Source: Arthrobacter alpinus
GTDB lineage: Bacteria > Actinomycetota > Actinomycetes > Actinomycetales > Micrococcaceae
Direction of reading: 5' to 3'
DNA length: 64,000 nucleotides
NCBI RefSeq assembly: GCF_900105965.1
Contig: NZ_FNTV01000001.1
Location: 62,001 to 126,000 of the forward strand
A program made the position numbers and the translations under genes. Below are positions 54,683 to 63,968 of this stretch, in pieces. The notes under the pieces are model-generated. The model was given only the letters and a program-made list of their open reading frames with translations, did no database searches and had not been told where the DNA came from. Each line of letters opens with the position of its first letter. Within the stretch, counting starts at the first letter, position 1.

Positions 54683-55647
54683 GCGTAGTCCTCAGGTGCT
54701 GTCTTGGGGCCGGGGAAGATCTTATCGAGTGTGGCCAGCGCTTCAGCGTCAAGGGAAACCTCGAGCGCTCGCAGCCCGGCATCGAGCTGGGCTGCGGTGC
54801 GCGGTCCAATGATGGGTGCGGTGACGGCAGGCTGGTGCAACAACCACGCCAGCGCCACGTCTGCCGGAGCATGGCCCAGGTCTGCCGCGAACGCCTCAAA
54901 GGCGGCAATCGCGTCATGGGAGGCGGCCAGCGCCTCGGCGGCACGGCCCTCAACCCGGCGGACGCCGTCGTTCTGCTTTTGCAAAACCCCGCCCAGCAGG
55001 CCTCCGTGCAGGGGCGACCATGGCAGCAGTCCCAGGCCGTAATGTTGGGCGGCCGGAATGACCTCACGTTCCACGCTGCGCTCCATCAAGTTGTAGATGG
55101 ACTGTTCGCTGACCAGGCCCATGCTGGGGCGGCGCGCGGCGGATTCCTGTGCGGAGGCGATATGCCATCCGGCAAAGTTGGAGCTGCCCGCGTAGAGGAT
55201 CTTGCCCTGCGCGACAGCAACATCCACTGCCTGCCAAATCTCATCCCACGGCGTGTTCCGGTCAACATGGTGGAATTGGTACAGATCAATGTAGTCCGTT
55301 TGCAGCCTCTTCAGGCTCGCGTCCAGGGATCGGCGGATGTTTAGTGCCGACAACTTGGAATCGTTGGGCCAGTTCGTCATGTTGCCGTACACCTTGGTGG
55401 CCAGCACCGTCCGCTCCCTCCGCCCTCCGCCCTGGGCATTCCACCGGCCGATGATCTCCTCGGTCCAGCCGCGACGGTCATTGCCGCCGTAGGCGTTGGC
55501 GGTGTCAAAAAAGTTCAGCCCTGCCTCGTGAGCCTGGTCCATGATCTGGTGCGCGTGGGCTTCCTCCGTGTGGGGACCAAAGTTCATGGTGCCAAGGCAC
55601 AAGGTGGAAACGGACAGGCCGCTACGGCCCAATTGCGTGTACTTCAT
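54676..55647 (-). CDS. Aldo/keto reductase (group of YghZ/Tas-like)
   Basis: The 323-residue TIM-barrel NADPH enzyme has FFDTANAYGGN (Asp and Tyr of the tetrad), TVLATKVYG (Lys) and LYQFHHVDRNTPW (His). The N-terminus MKYTQLGRSGLSVSTLCLGTMNFG is typical. Start at 55647 is used because AAAGGAA lies ten bases upstream. It overlaps the regulator stop by four bases. Probably reduces an aldehyde or keto compound; the substrate is open. Confidence 0.9.
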   Translation of the reverse strand: MKYTQLGRSGLSVSTLCLGTMNFGPHTEEAHAHQIMDQAHEAGLNFFDTANAYGGNDRRGWTEEIIGRWNAQGGGRRERTVLATKVYGNMTNWPNDSKLSALNIRRSLDASLKRLQTDYIDLYQFHHVDRNTPWDEIWQAVDVAVAQGKILYAGSSNFAGWHIASAQESAARRPSMGLVSEQSIYNLMERSVEREVIPAAQHYGLGLLPWSPLHGGLLGGVLQKQNDGVRRVEGRAAEALAASHDAIAAFEAFAADLGHAPADVALAWLLHQPAVTAPIIGPRTAAQLDAGLRALEVSLDAEALATLDKIFPGPKTAPEDYAW

Positions 55648-56519
55648 GGCGATGTGATTCCTTTGGATGGGTTGGATACCGGTGAGTTTTCGGGACTGCC
55701 GGCCCAAGCTGAGAGAAGCTTGAGCGCATCCTGAGAGGGTGAACCGTTCTTTGCCGTGTAGATGCGCAGATGTTGGTCAGGATCGTCGGGGAGCAGCAGA
55801 TGCTCAAAGTCGAGCGCCAGGTCACCAACCACGCTGTGACGCAGCGCCAGCGTGCCCGATGCCTTCCGGGCCACGGTGTGCCGCGCCCACCACTGGCGAA
55901 AATCCTCGCTATTGACGGCTAGTTCGCCCACCAGCGCCGTTGCCGCAGGATCGCCCGGGTGCCGGCCAATGTCTGCACGCAAGGTGGCCACGGCATCGCT
56001 TGCTGCGCTGTGCCAATCGCGAAATAGGACGCGCGCAGCAGGATCAAGCATGATCCAGCGTGTGTAGTTTCTTTGTTCTCGGGCCATGGCCGGGAAGTCA
56101 GCAAAGAGCAGGCTGGCCATGCGGTTACAGGCCAGGACATCGGTCCGCCTGCCCAGTACGACGGCGGGCACCTCGCCCACCGCTTCGAGGAGCTGCCGCA
56201 TGGAAGCACGCACGCGCTGCACGGACGGCGGGTTGTTGACTTTGCCGCCGCAGTTTTCCAGCAGGGCGAACATATGCGCAGATTCGGAGTCGTTGAGTTC
56301 AAGTGCGCGGGCCACCGAGCTCAGGACCTGGCGAGAGGGCGCAATGTTACGGCCCTGCTCCAAGCGTGTGTAGTAATCGGTGGAGACGCCCGCCAGCCTG
56401 GCGACCTCTTCGCGGCGCAACCCCGGAACTCGCCGGGTTGTCAGCGCTGCCGCGGGATCCGGCTGCAACCGGGCTCTCATGGCCGAAAGGAAACTGCCGA
56501 ATTCTATGCTCTGACCCAT
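55644..56519 (-). CDS. XRE-type regulator with MmyB-like ligand domain
   Basis: The 291-residue protein has an N-terminal HTH (LRREEVARLAGVSTDYYTRLEQGRNIAPS) and a PAS-like MmyB domain (FPAMAREQRNYTRWIMLDPAAR and YTAKNGSPSQDALKLLSAW). MmyB regulators are common in actinobacteria and often control a neighbouring oxidoreductase. It is divergent from the second aldo/keto reductase and leads an operon with the first. The start is taken as ATG 56519 because the family begins MGQSIEFGSFL. Confidence 0.88.
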   Translation of the reverse strand: MGQSIEFGSFLSAMRARLQPDPAAALTTRRVPGLRREEVARLAGVSTDYYTRLEQGRNIAPSRQVLSSVARALELNDSESAHMFALLENCGGKVNNPPSVQRVRASMRQLLEAVGEVPAVVLGRRTDVLACNRMASLLFADFPAMAREQRNYTRWIMLDPAARVLFRDWHSAASDAVATLRADIGRHPGDPAATALVGELAVNSEDFRQWWARHTVARKASGTLALRHSVVGDLALDFEHLLLPDDPDQHLRIYTAKNGSPSQDALKLLSAWAGSPENSPVSNPSKGITSP

Positions 56520-56681
56520 GCCTTCATTCTGCCCCGGAGAGGGGCAGTCTCCTAGTGTCTGGGTAGGTCTGCCAAGCCTAGGATCAATCAGCACACCCCG
56601 AGTGTGCTTTTGCAAGGACGTGGCGCCTAGGCTGGTGGGAAGCGCCGTTTACGGCGGAGGCAATGAAAGGAATGAATCTCC
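56520..56681. promoter_or_regulatory. Divergent regulatory region, MmyB regulator / aldo-keto reductase
   Basis: The gap holds CTGCCCC-GGAGA-GGGGCAG (56529-56547) next to the regulator start, two CCTAGG sites (56577-56582 and 56626-56631, 49 bases apart) and GCACA-N7-TGTGC (56591-56607). At least one is likely the regulator's operator. Confidence 0.45.
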
Positions 56682-57533
56682 ATGACTGATTCGAGTACCC
56701 CGGCAGTGGTTGTTCCGGAGCTGACCTTAAACAATGGCGTCACCATCCCGCAGCTGGGATTTGGGGTCTTCCAGATTCCGCCGGAAGAAACTCGGGTGGC
56801 CGTTGGGCAGGCCTTGGCTGCGGGCTACCGTCATATCGATACGGCTGCGGCTTACCGTAACGAATCCGGCGTGGGTGCGGCCATTGCCGAATCCGGGCTG
56901 CCCCGTGAGGACCTTTTCATCACCACCAAACTTCGCAACGGTGAGCAGAGCAGCCCCCGCGCGGCTTTCGAGGCCAGCCGCAAGGCGCTGGGCATTGACT
57001 GGATTGACTTGTACCTGATCCACTGGCCGGTCCCATCTCTTGGCCTGTTCACTCAGGCATGGAAGGAACTTGAATCCCTGTACGCCCAGGGTCTGGTGCG
57101 CGCCATTGGTGTCTCCAACTTCCTGCCGGATCACTTGGATGAACTGTTGGCCACCTCCACGGTGGTTCCTGCCGTGAACCAGATCGAAGCCCATCCCACC
57201 TTCCAACAGCGCGCGTTGGCACAGAAATCCCGCAACCATGGGATTGCCGTGCAGGCGTACAGCCCGCTGGGCCAGGGCAAGGACTTGGACGGTGGAGTCC
57301 TGACCGAGCTGGCGCAGGTCCACGGTGCCACACCAGCCCAGATCGTTCTGGCCTGGCACCTGGGGCTGGGAAACATTGTCATCCCGAAGACCGTGACGCC
57401 CGCGCGCATGGCCGAAAACTTGGCGGCGGCTCGAATTCAGCTCAGCGACGCCGAGCTGGCACTGGTCTCCGAACTGGAAACGGGTGAACGCATTGGCGCC
57501 GATCCCGCCGTCGCGGCTTTTACCCAGATGTAG
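56682..57533 (+). CDS. Aldo/keto reductase (2,5-diketo-D-gluconate reductase type)
   Basis: The 283-residue TIM-barrel reductase has the catalytic tetrad Asp/Tyr in HIDTAAAYRNE, Lys in ITTKLRNG and His in LYLIHWPVP, and the NADPH-binding end IPKTVTPARMAENL. AAAGGAA precedes the ATG. It is divergent from the MmyB regulator and followed by a long hairpin. Substrate not determined. Confidence 0.92.
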   Translation: MTDSSTPAVVVPELTLNNGVTIPQLGFGVFQIPPEETRVAVGQALAAGYRHIDTAAAYRNESGVGAAIAESGLPREDLFITTKLRNGEQSSPRAAFEASRKALGIDWIDLYLIHWPVPSLGLFTQAWKELESLYAQGLVRAIGVSNFLPDHLDELLATSTVVPAVNQIEAHPTFQQRALAQKSRNHGIAVQAYSPLGQGKDLDGGVLTELAQVHGATPAQIVLAWHLGLGNIVIPKTVTPARMAENLAAARIQLSDAELALVSELETGERIGADPAVAAFTQM

Positions 57534-57551
57534 AAATCCAGAAAGCGAGCG

Positions 57552-57607
57552 CCAAATAGTTCAGGGTGTGTCACCACGAAAGTGGTGACACACCCTGAAC
57601 TATTTGG
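57552..57607. terminator. 26-bp perfect hairpin with GAAA tetraloop
   Basis: Arms 57552-57577 and 57582-57607 pair perfectly over 26 bases around GAAA (57578-57581). It lies between convergent genes and would stop both. The apex contains CGAAAGT, as does the loop of the hairpin at 6986-7053. Confidence 0.85.
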
Positions 57608-57623
57608 TGGTTCTATTTTCTAT

Positions 57624-58400
57624 TTACAGCTTGTCAAAGTCTGCTTCATCCACGCTCGCCGGAGCCGTGATGGCTGCTGGGGCCGGGGTGCCGCCCGACT
57701 TCAAGGCCGCAAGACGTGCCTCAACCTCGGTCTGCTCGCCCAGATCCTCAAGGGAGTTGAACTGGGCGTCAAGGCTGGAGGCGGCAAGTTCATTCTGCCC
57801 GCGCACCTTGGCTTCTTCGCGACGGATCTTCTCTTCGAAACGGCTGACCTCGCTCGTGGGGTCCATGATGTCGATGCTCTTGAGTGCATCGTGAACCTGA
57901 GTCTGCGCAGCAGCCGTCTTGGAGCGGGCGATCAGTTCATTGCGCTTGTTGGCCAGCTCGTTGAGCTTGCCTTCCATCTGGCCCAGGCCGGTCTTGAGCT
58001 TCTCCACAACATCGTTCTGGGCGGCGATGTTGGGCTCGGCGGCGCGAGCCTCGTTCTCTGCCGTAATCTGACGCTGCAGGGCCACCTTGGCGAGGTTGTC
58101 AAACTTCTGCGCATCGGCGGCGTCGCCGGCAGCGCGGAATTCATCGGCCTTGCGGCTCGCAGCAAGTGCCTTTGAACCCCAATCCTGGGACGCCTTGATG
58201 TCCTCGTTGTAGTCATCCTCGAGCATGCGGAGGTTGCCAATGGTTTGGGCCACAGCGCCCTGCGCCTCGGTGATGTTGGCCTTGTAGTCACGAACCATCT
58301 GGTCAAGCATCTTCTGCGGGTCCTCGGCCTGATCCAACAACGCATTGATGTTGGCCTTGGCCAACTGTGCGATCCGGCCGAAAATTGACTGCTTTGCCAT
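57624..58400 (-). CDS. pspA: PspA/IM30 phage-shock protein
   Basis: The 258-residue protein is an ESCRT-III-like coiled-coil membrane-stress protein. It has the amphipathic N-terminus AKQSIFGRIAQLAKANINALLDQAEDPQKML, then a long helical coiled coil with the KAALASRKADEFRA type of heptads. The C-terminal tail is Pro/Ala-rich and ends FDKL. PspA binds the inner face of the membrane and stabilises it. Start at 58400 follows AAGGGG. It is next to the TPM protein with 140 bases between, both on the minus strand. Confidence 0.92.
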   Translation of the reverse strand: MAKQSIFGRIAQLAKANINALLDQAEDPQKMLDQMVRDYKANITEAQGAVAQTIGNLRMLEDDYNEDIKASQDWGSKALAASRKADEFRAAGDAADAQKFDNLAKVALQRQITAENEARAAEPNIAAQNDVVEKLKTGLGQMEGKLNELANKRNELIARSKTAAAQTQVHDALKSIDIMDPTSEVSRFEEKIRREEAKVRGQNELAASSLDAQFNSLEDLGEQTEVEARLAALKSGGTPAPAAITAPASVDEADFDKL

Positions 58401-58540
58401 TCTTTTCCCCTTATATTTGCTGGTTTGAATCAAATGAAAATGTGAAAATGTCTACCGAAGCCGTCCTTGTAAAACGAGTCTAGAGGAAGCACCCCTATTC
58501 CTGGCCCAAGACCAAAAGACTTCACACAACGAGGGCCGGG

Positions 58541-60559
58541 CTAGAAATTGCCGCCGCTTCCACCGAAGCCGCCACCACCGTCTCCACCACCGCCTCCGCC
58601 TCCGCCAAATCCGCCTCCGCCGAAGCCGCCGCCACCACCGCCTCCGGAGAGCAGGCCGCCAATGATGCCGCCAAGGATGGCCCCGCCCATGCCTCCACCC
58701 ATGGAACCACCACCGCCGCCATACCCGCCGCCGCGACCGCCGCGCCCACCAAAGCTGTCAACATCATTTTGGGCATATTGAATGGCTTGCTGGGCCAGTT
58801 GTTGGGCTTGTTGTGCGTAGGCCAGGGCGTTGCTGGGATCGGAATCAGCGATGGACCGGGCGTAGTCAAAGTTGCGCTCCGCCTCGGACAAGCGCGTCCG
58901 GGCTTCGGAGCCCACACCACCGCGCCGTGCCGTAATGAAATCCTGGGCAGTGGCGATGGTTGCTTGCGCCCCGGCAAGAGCCTGCTGCAAGGACGCCTGC
59001 GCCCGCAGCGCCTGCTGCTGCTGATCACGGATACCTGTCAGCAATTCATCAAGCTGGCTGTGTGCCTGTTGAACGGCAGCAAGCTGTGCCACCGGATCGG
59101 GCTTGCCAGCGGCGTTCATCCTGACGTCATTGAGGGCAGCTTCGGCAGCCTGAACCGTCGGGGCGTAGCGGGCAAACTGGGCCGAGGCCACCATCTGTTT
59201 TGCCTGCTCCAAGTCAGCCACAGCGGCCGGAAGAGCCGACTGCAAGGTGGCAGCGGCGTCGCGCATTGCCGCTTCAATCTTGGAGATTGCCTCAAGCAAC
59301 ACTGTCGATTGCAGCAAGCTTTCCTGCGCGGCATGGACAGCAACCGCCGCGCCAGCGGTATCGGCGGCGGCAAGTTTCGCGTCTGCCTCGGCCGCTGCCG
59401 TGGTGACAAACTCCAAACGTTCCTTGGCCTGGGCCACGTTGTCGCGCACTGGCGCTACAGCCGCTTCGGAGAACTGGGAGGTCAGGGCAATAAGTTGTTG
59501 TTCGGCGTTTGTCACGGCAGCGCCTGCCTGACTGGCCTCGGTGCGGATGGTCGCAAGGACCTGTGGGGCTGTCCGTTCCAGCTCACGCAGATCATCAAAC
59601 GCAGCCTTCTGGGCATCCAGTGCGGCGTTGGCATCTTCGCTGCGCTTAATGATTTCTCCCAGCCAGGTGCGCTGTTCCTCCAGGGTGTCTGGAATTTCAT
59701 CATCGAGTTGCTGCTGCAATTTGAAGGACTCACTCAGGTGCTTCTTGGCATCATCCAAAGCCTCTTGGAATGGCTTCACGGCCGCATCGCCGTACGAAGC
59801 CTGCGCAAAACCAATCTCGTGCTCGCTGCTCTTGATCGCGTCATCGGCGGCGATCAACAGCGAGCCGGCCTTGGCCCGCAGCTCAGGTACGCTCATTCCG
59901 GCGTTGGGATCCAGCGGCTTTCCATCGGCACCGTAACCCTTGGCTGTGGCCTCGGCAGCTTTTTTCTTGCGCTTGTTGCGTAGATACAGGGCAGTTCCTG
60001 CGCCACCAACCACGACGGCGCCACCAACTCCCAGCGCCACGAACCCACCCGTGGGGTTCGGCACGGTGCCACTGCCTCCGCCGGCGGCGTCGCCCAGGGC
60101 GGCGGCGGCATCAATGGCGGCCTGGGCCCACTCTTTTTGAGCCAGCCGGGGCTTGATGGCGTTGGTCTGAATGCTCTGGTTCTTGGTTTCAGGGATCTTG
60201 TCCTGATCCGCCAAGAGCGCGTACTTACGGTCCTGAACGGCAACCACCAGCAGGGCGTCGTTGGCCCCCAGCTGCTTTTTCGTTGCCACCTGTTGGCCCC
60301 ATTCGACCTCCGGCTCGCCGTCGAAGGAATCCACATAGACCACAAAGAACGTCAGGCCGTGGTCCTGACCCAGTTTGTCGATGGCCGCTTGGACCTCAGC
60401 CTCACGGCTTCCAAGGACGTTGGCATTGTCGATGATGTAGGTACCACCGGGAATCGTCACAGGTGGTTCAGCTTGTGCAGCTCCGGCCGGGCCCACCAGC
60501 AGGGCAAGCAGGGCAAGGCCTGCAAAGAATGGGGAAAAACGCTTCAACCGTGCAAACAT
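58541..60559 (-). CDS. TPM-domain membrane protein with long coiled coil and Gly-rich tail
   Basis: The 672-residue protein has a signal peptide (cut near AQA-30), a TPM (TLP18.3/Psb32/MOLO-1) domain at about 40-165 outside the membrane, one transmembrane helix (about 171-192) followed by LRNKRKKK (positive-inside), then about 380 residues of Ala/Gln-rich helical coiled coil in the cytosol. The tail (about 600-672) is almost all Gly with Phe, ending GGNF. The protein thus spans the membrane with a cytosolic rod facing the PspA location. Function unknown. Its codon use in the tail is mostly GGC/GGA repeats. Confidence 0.85.
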   Translation of the reverse strand: MFARLKRFSPFFAGLALLALLVGPAGAAQAEPPVTIPGGTYIIDNANVLGSREAEVQAAIDKLGQDHGLTFFVVYVDSFDGEPEVEWGQQVATKKQLGANDALLVVAVQDRKYALLADQDKIPETKNQSIQTNAIKPRLAQKEWAQAAIDAAAALGDAAGGGSGTVPNPTGGFVALGVGGAVVVGGAGTALYLRNKRKKKAAEATAKGYGADGKPLDPNAGMSVPELRAKAGSLLIAADDAIKSSEHEIGFAQASYGDAAVKPFQEALDDAKKHLSESFKLQQQLDDEIPDTLEEQRTWLGEIIKRSEDANAALDAQKAAFDDLRELERTAPQVLATIRTEASQAGAAVTNAEQQLIALTSQFSEAAVAPVRDNVAQAKERLEFVTTAAAEADAKLAAADTAGAAVAVHAAQESLLQSTVLLEAISKIEAAMRDAAATLQSALPAAVADLEQAKQMVASAQFARYAPTVQAAEAALNDVRMNAAGKPDPVAQLAAVQQAHSQLDELLTGIRDQQQQALRAQASLQQALAGAQATIATAQDFITARRGGVGSEARTRLSEAERNFDYARSIADSDPSNALAYAQQAQQLAQQAIQYAQNDVDSFGGRGGRGGGYGGGGGSMGGGMGGAILGGIIGGLLSGGGGGGGFGGGGFGGGGGGGGDGGGGFGGSGGNF

Positions 60560-60815
60560 CGCTCACCTTTGACTGTGGGACCACTGTGAAGATCGGCCTG
60601 AGTACCTCAAACGATACTATGGCCGTGATTGAATGGCGTGGGCGATTTTCCGCTGTACGAATAACCCCGCAACCGGATCCCGTCAGCGATAATGAAAGCT
60701 GGGAGAGGTTCACAGCTACCTTCCAGCGAACGCTCGTCAAGGCACCAGCCAGGCTCGAGAAGATGGAACTCAGAAAAAGTATTCATCACATGAGATTTCA
60801 ATGAAGGGAAAGCTG
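60560..60815. promoter_or_regulatory. Divergent gap between TPM and htrA-like genes
   Basis: 256 bases with no supported gene. TAGTAT (minus strand, near 60618) is a possible -10 for the TPM gene but no matching -35 is seen. I see no clear stress-sigma box. Confidence 0.3.
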
Positions 60816-62486
60816 ATGACCGAGAACCATGGTGACGACACCACCCGCATCAACCAGCACGCTGCGAACACCCCCGAAGCACCCGAGACCGCAGCTGTTC
60901 CGGAGACCGCGGCGGTTCCCGAGGCTCCCGTTACTCCTGAGGCAACAGCGCAACAGGACAGTGCCCCCGAGACTTCTGATGTGAACGCTTCTGCGCCGCA
61001 GCCATGGCAGTCAAGCACCCCGCCGCTTCCTCCCGTGGAAGTTCAGGGAGCAGCAACTCAGGCTGTACCAACTCAGGCCGTTCCAACACCCGCCTATGGC
61101 GCACACCGCTATGGTGCCCCCGCTGCGGACGGGGCACCCACAACTGCTCCGTCCAACCCCACCGAGCCCATCCCATCTCCCACGGGGGCAACCCACACGG
61201 GCCACGCAGGTCCGGGGTACCCGGCGTCGAACGCGTATCCGCACACCTTGGCGCCGGCAGTCACCGCCCCGCCCAAGGAGCGCAAGAAGGTGGGCATGGG
61301 ATTGTTCGCCGGAAGCGTCTTGGCCGCAGCACTCGTAGGCGGTTTGGTTGCCGGCGGATCCATGTTCCTGGTGGACCAGCAGGGCAACGGCTCGGCTTCG
61401 GATGGCAGCCAGCAGAGTGCACCTTTGGTCGTCAACAACACCAACAGCGTCAACGCCGTCACGGCCGCAGCAGCCAAGGCCATGCCCTCCGTCGTGACCA
61501 TTTCGGCCACGAGCGGCAGCTCCGGCGGCACGGGATCGGGCATCATCTTGAACTCGGATGGCTACATCCTGACCAACACGCACGTTGTGACGCTCGACGG
61601 CGCGGCCGCTCACGCAACGATCGAGGTGCAGACCAGCGACAACAAGGTTTATGCGGGAACAATCGTGGGCACCGACCCGCTTTCGGACCTGGCAGTTGTC
61701 AAGATCGACGCCCCAAACCTGGTGGCAGCCACACTCGGTGAATCCGGCAAGATCAACGTGGGCGATACCGTGATCGCCATTGGTTCCCCGTTGGGCTTGA
61801 ACGGAACCGTCACCGACGGCATTGTCTCCACGCTCAACCGCACCATTCAGGTAGCGTCCTCGGCAGTTCCGGAGGACTCCAGTGATCAGTCCCAAACCCC
61901 TGACGACAGCGGCAACGGCTTCCGTTTCTCGCCTCCAGGTGGAGGTACGGATACCCCCGCGGCACAGGGGACCGTCAATCTGAATGTGATTCAGACCGAC
62001 GCTGCCATCAACCCCGGAAACTCCGGCGGTGCGCTGGTCAATGCCAATGGTGAAATCATCGGCGTCAACGTGGCCATTGCCTCAACCGGCAGTTCGTCAG
62101 GTTCCAGCAGCCAAAGCGGCAACATTGGCGTTGGCTTCTCCATCCCGATGGATCACGCCAAGCGGGTTGCTGAGGAAATCATCAAGAATGGCGTTGCCAG
62201 CCACGGACAGCTTGGTGTTTCTGTTGGCGGAACCAGCTCCACAGGTTCCAGCAGCACCTTCTCCACTGGTGCCACAGTTGCCTCGGTAACTTCGGGCAGT
62301 GCTGCGGACAAGGCAGGCCTGAAGAAGGGCGACGTCATTACGAAACTCGGCAGCCGGAGCATTAGCGACCCCGCCGATCTGACGGCCGCCGTTCGGGAAC
62401 AGGCCGGCGGAGCCACCGTACCGGTCACCTTTACCCGCAGCGGCAAGGAACAGTCGGTAGACGTCACACTGGATACCATGAAGTAA
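60816..62486 (+). CDS. HtrA/DegP-like membrane serine protease with PDZ domain
   Basis: The 556-residue protein has a Pro/Ala/Glu/Thr-rich disordered cytosolic N-terminus (1-155), a transmembrane helix (about 160-185), a trypsin-like domain with H256 (NTHVVTL), D291 (SDLAVVKI) and S403 (NPGNSGGALV), and a C-terminal PDZ (about 460-550). It cleaves misfolded or regulatory substrates outside the cytoplasm. ATG 60816 is chosen because AAGGGAAAGCTG precedes it; an ATG 15 bases earlier lies within that site. Neighbouring PspA/TPM genes fit an envelope-stress role. Confidence 0.93.
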   Translation: MTENHGDDTTRINQHAANTPEAPETAAVPETAAVPEAPVTPEATAQQDSAPETSDVNASAPQPWQSSTPPLPPVEVQGAATQAVPTQAVPTPAYGAHRYGAPAADGAPTTAPSNPTEPIPSPTGATHTGHAGPGYPASNAYPHTLAPAVTAPPKERKKVGMGLFAGSVLAAALVGGLVAGGSMFLVDQQGNGSASDGSQQSAPLVVNNTNSVNAVTAAAAKAMPSVVTISATSGSSGGTGSGIILNSDGYILTNTHVVTLDGAAAHATIEVQTSDNKVYAGTIVGTDPLSDLAVVKIDAPNLVAATLGESGKINVGDTVIAIGSPLGLNGTVTDGIVSTLNRTIQVASSAVPEDSSDQSQTPDDSGNGFRFSPPGGGTDTPAAQGTVNLNVIQTDAAINPGNSGGALVNANGEIIGVNVAIASTGSSSGSSSQSGNIGVGFSIPMDHAKRVAEEIIKNGVASHGQLGVSVGGTSSTGSSSTFSTGATVASVTSGSAADKAGLKKGDVITKLGSRSISDPADLTAAVREQAGGATVPVTFTRSGKEQSVDVTLDTMK

Positions 62487-62528
62487 ATTCCGCTGCTGGC
62501 CGGCCACCCGGTCATATTTTGGAAGCAC

Positions 62529-62570
62529 GAAGCCCCATCCGTTGCCACCAGGGCGGCCGGATGGGGCTTC
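62529..62570. terminator. Bidirectional hairpin after htrA-like gene
   Basis: GAAGCCCCATCCG (62529-62541) pairs with 62558-62570 over 13 bases around a 16-base loop, followed by TTCT, between two convergent genes. Confidence 0.75.
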
Positions 62571-62612
62571 TTCTGTGTAACCGTTCCTGGCCGTGAGGAG
62601 CCCCAAGTGTCT

Positions 62613-63968
62613 TTAGGCCTCGCGGAGAGCAGCACTGAGCACCGGTCCGGAGGCGGCCAAGCCGGTCCAAACCAGTGCGATGCCGCCGGCAAGTACGCCG
62701 GCAATCACGAGCAAGGACAAGGGCGCAAAGATCATCGCCAGGCCCGTTAGGGGAAACAAGAGGATGCCGGCCAGGCCCGCGGAACCGATCGTGACAACAA
62801 GTACGGGCCACATCACGGCCCGCTTGCGTGCGGCCTCCATGACGGAGCGAGGCATGCCGAGCCGGTCCAGGCTCACATACAGCTCACGACGGTCAAGGAT
62901 GGCGGCGGCCTGATTCACGCCCGCGCTGGAAGCCACGAGCAGGAATGACGCCACCACGGTAATTAGCACACCCGTGCGCATATCGTTGAAGAGGGATTCA
63001 TCTGCGGTGTTTTGGGCTTCTCCGGCGGAGTTCAGCAGAGCAAGTCCCGTGCCTGCAACCACGGCTATGAAACTTGTCATCGACAAGGAGCTGACCTGTC
63101 GCCATGCGGCCTTGGGGGACTCCAAAATGGTTCGGGCCGCCAGCAGCTTCGTGGGGGTTTGGGCCTTGCGCAGCCCTCGGCCCGCCAGCCACTTCAAGAC
63201 ATAGGGGCCCATGAGGTTCAACACGGCCAGGCCGCCCGCAAAGCTGGCGCACAGGATCACGATCATGATGGCTGCAGATCCGCTGGCGGTAAGGCCTGTC
63301 ATCAGGGCATAAAGCACCGCGGCGGCGCCGATCCCGAGGACTACGCGAAGCCAGTGTACGGTGGGTGCCTTTTGCCGTGTACGAACCCCCAAGGGTGAGA
63401 GCACCACAAGGCGTAGGCCAAGGGCGGCGCTGACGGCAGCCAACAGCACCAAGGCGGCCGCGGCAATTACGAGGACGCCAACCGGAAGCCACAAGGTTGC
63501 CAGCCCCAGGGCCTGGCCCTGAAACTCAATCAATGCCACGGCGGGCAGGGCAGCAGCGTAGATGACGATTCCAGCGATCACACCCGTGATCGCCACGAGC
63601 GTGGATTCAACAACAGTCAAGACAGATACCAGGGCAGGAGTGCCACCCAGCAGCCGTAGCGTGGACAGCCGCTCGTCACGACGCCGAGCCGAGAGTCTTG
63701 CCGCGGATCCGCCCAGGGTCAGCATGGGCAGGACCATGAGCGATACCGCAAACGCCGCCAACATTTGATAGGTCCCCGTGATCCCCGAGTCGTCCTGTGA
63801 TGCGGCATCCGTGAAGAAGCTCATGGCGCCGGCCAGCACGATCAACATCAGGGCCGTCACCATGGCAAAAGCTACGGCAGGCAGCACAATGACAGCTTTG
63901 CTTCCCGGTGCCGGCCGGGACATCATCCAAAGGATGGAAAACGTGGATTTCACGGTCGGCCCATCCAT
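62613..63968 (-). CDS. FtsX-type ABC transporter permease
   Basis: The 451-residue protein has about ten transmembrane helices in two FtsX/MacB-like repeats. The first has LAAFAVSLMVLPMLTLGGSAARLSARRRDERLSTLRLLGG, the second ILDRRELYVSLDRLGMPRSVMEAARKRA. Such permeases move lipids or peptides, or act as mechanotransmitters, with an ATPase partner that should lie just beyond the right edge. The start is uncertain: ATG 63968, GTG 63953, or a site outside, since the frame stays open to the window edge. Confidence 0.85.
   Translation of the reverse strand: MDGPTVKSTFSILWMMSRPAPGSKAVIVLPAVAFAMVTALMLIVLAGAMSFFTDAASQDDSGITGTYQMLAAFAVSLMVLPMLTLGGSAARLSARRRDERLSTLRLLGGTPALVSVLTVVESTLVAITGVIAGIVIYAAALPAVALIEFQGQALGLATLWLPVGVLVIAAAALVLLAAVSAALGLRLVVLSPLGVRTRQKAPTVHWLRVVLGIGAAAVLYALMTGLTASGSAAIMIVILCASFAGGLAVLNLMGPYVLKWLAGRGLRKAQTPTKLLAARTILESPKAAWRQVSSLSMTSFIAVVAGTGLALLNSAGEAQNTADESLFNDMRTGVLITVVASFLLVASSAGVNQAAAILDRRELYVSLDRLGMPRSVMEAARKRAVMWPVLVVTIGSAGLAGILLFPLTGLAMIFAPLSLLVIAGVLAGGIALVWTGLAASGPVLSAALREA

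Noticed and set aside
57552..57607. The perfect inverted repeat as an IS terminal repeat
   Set aside because: The arms are separated by only four bases with no transposase; a hairpin terminator fits better.
58548..58781. A Pro-rich plus-strand frame opposite the TPM Gly tail
   Set aside because: It is the mirror of GGN codons (CCN on the other strand), not a gene.
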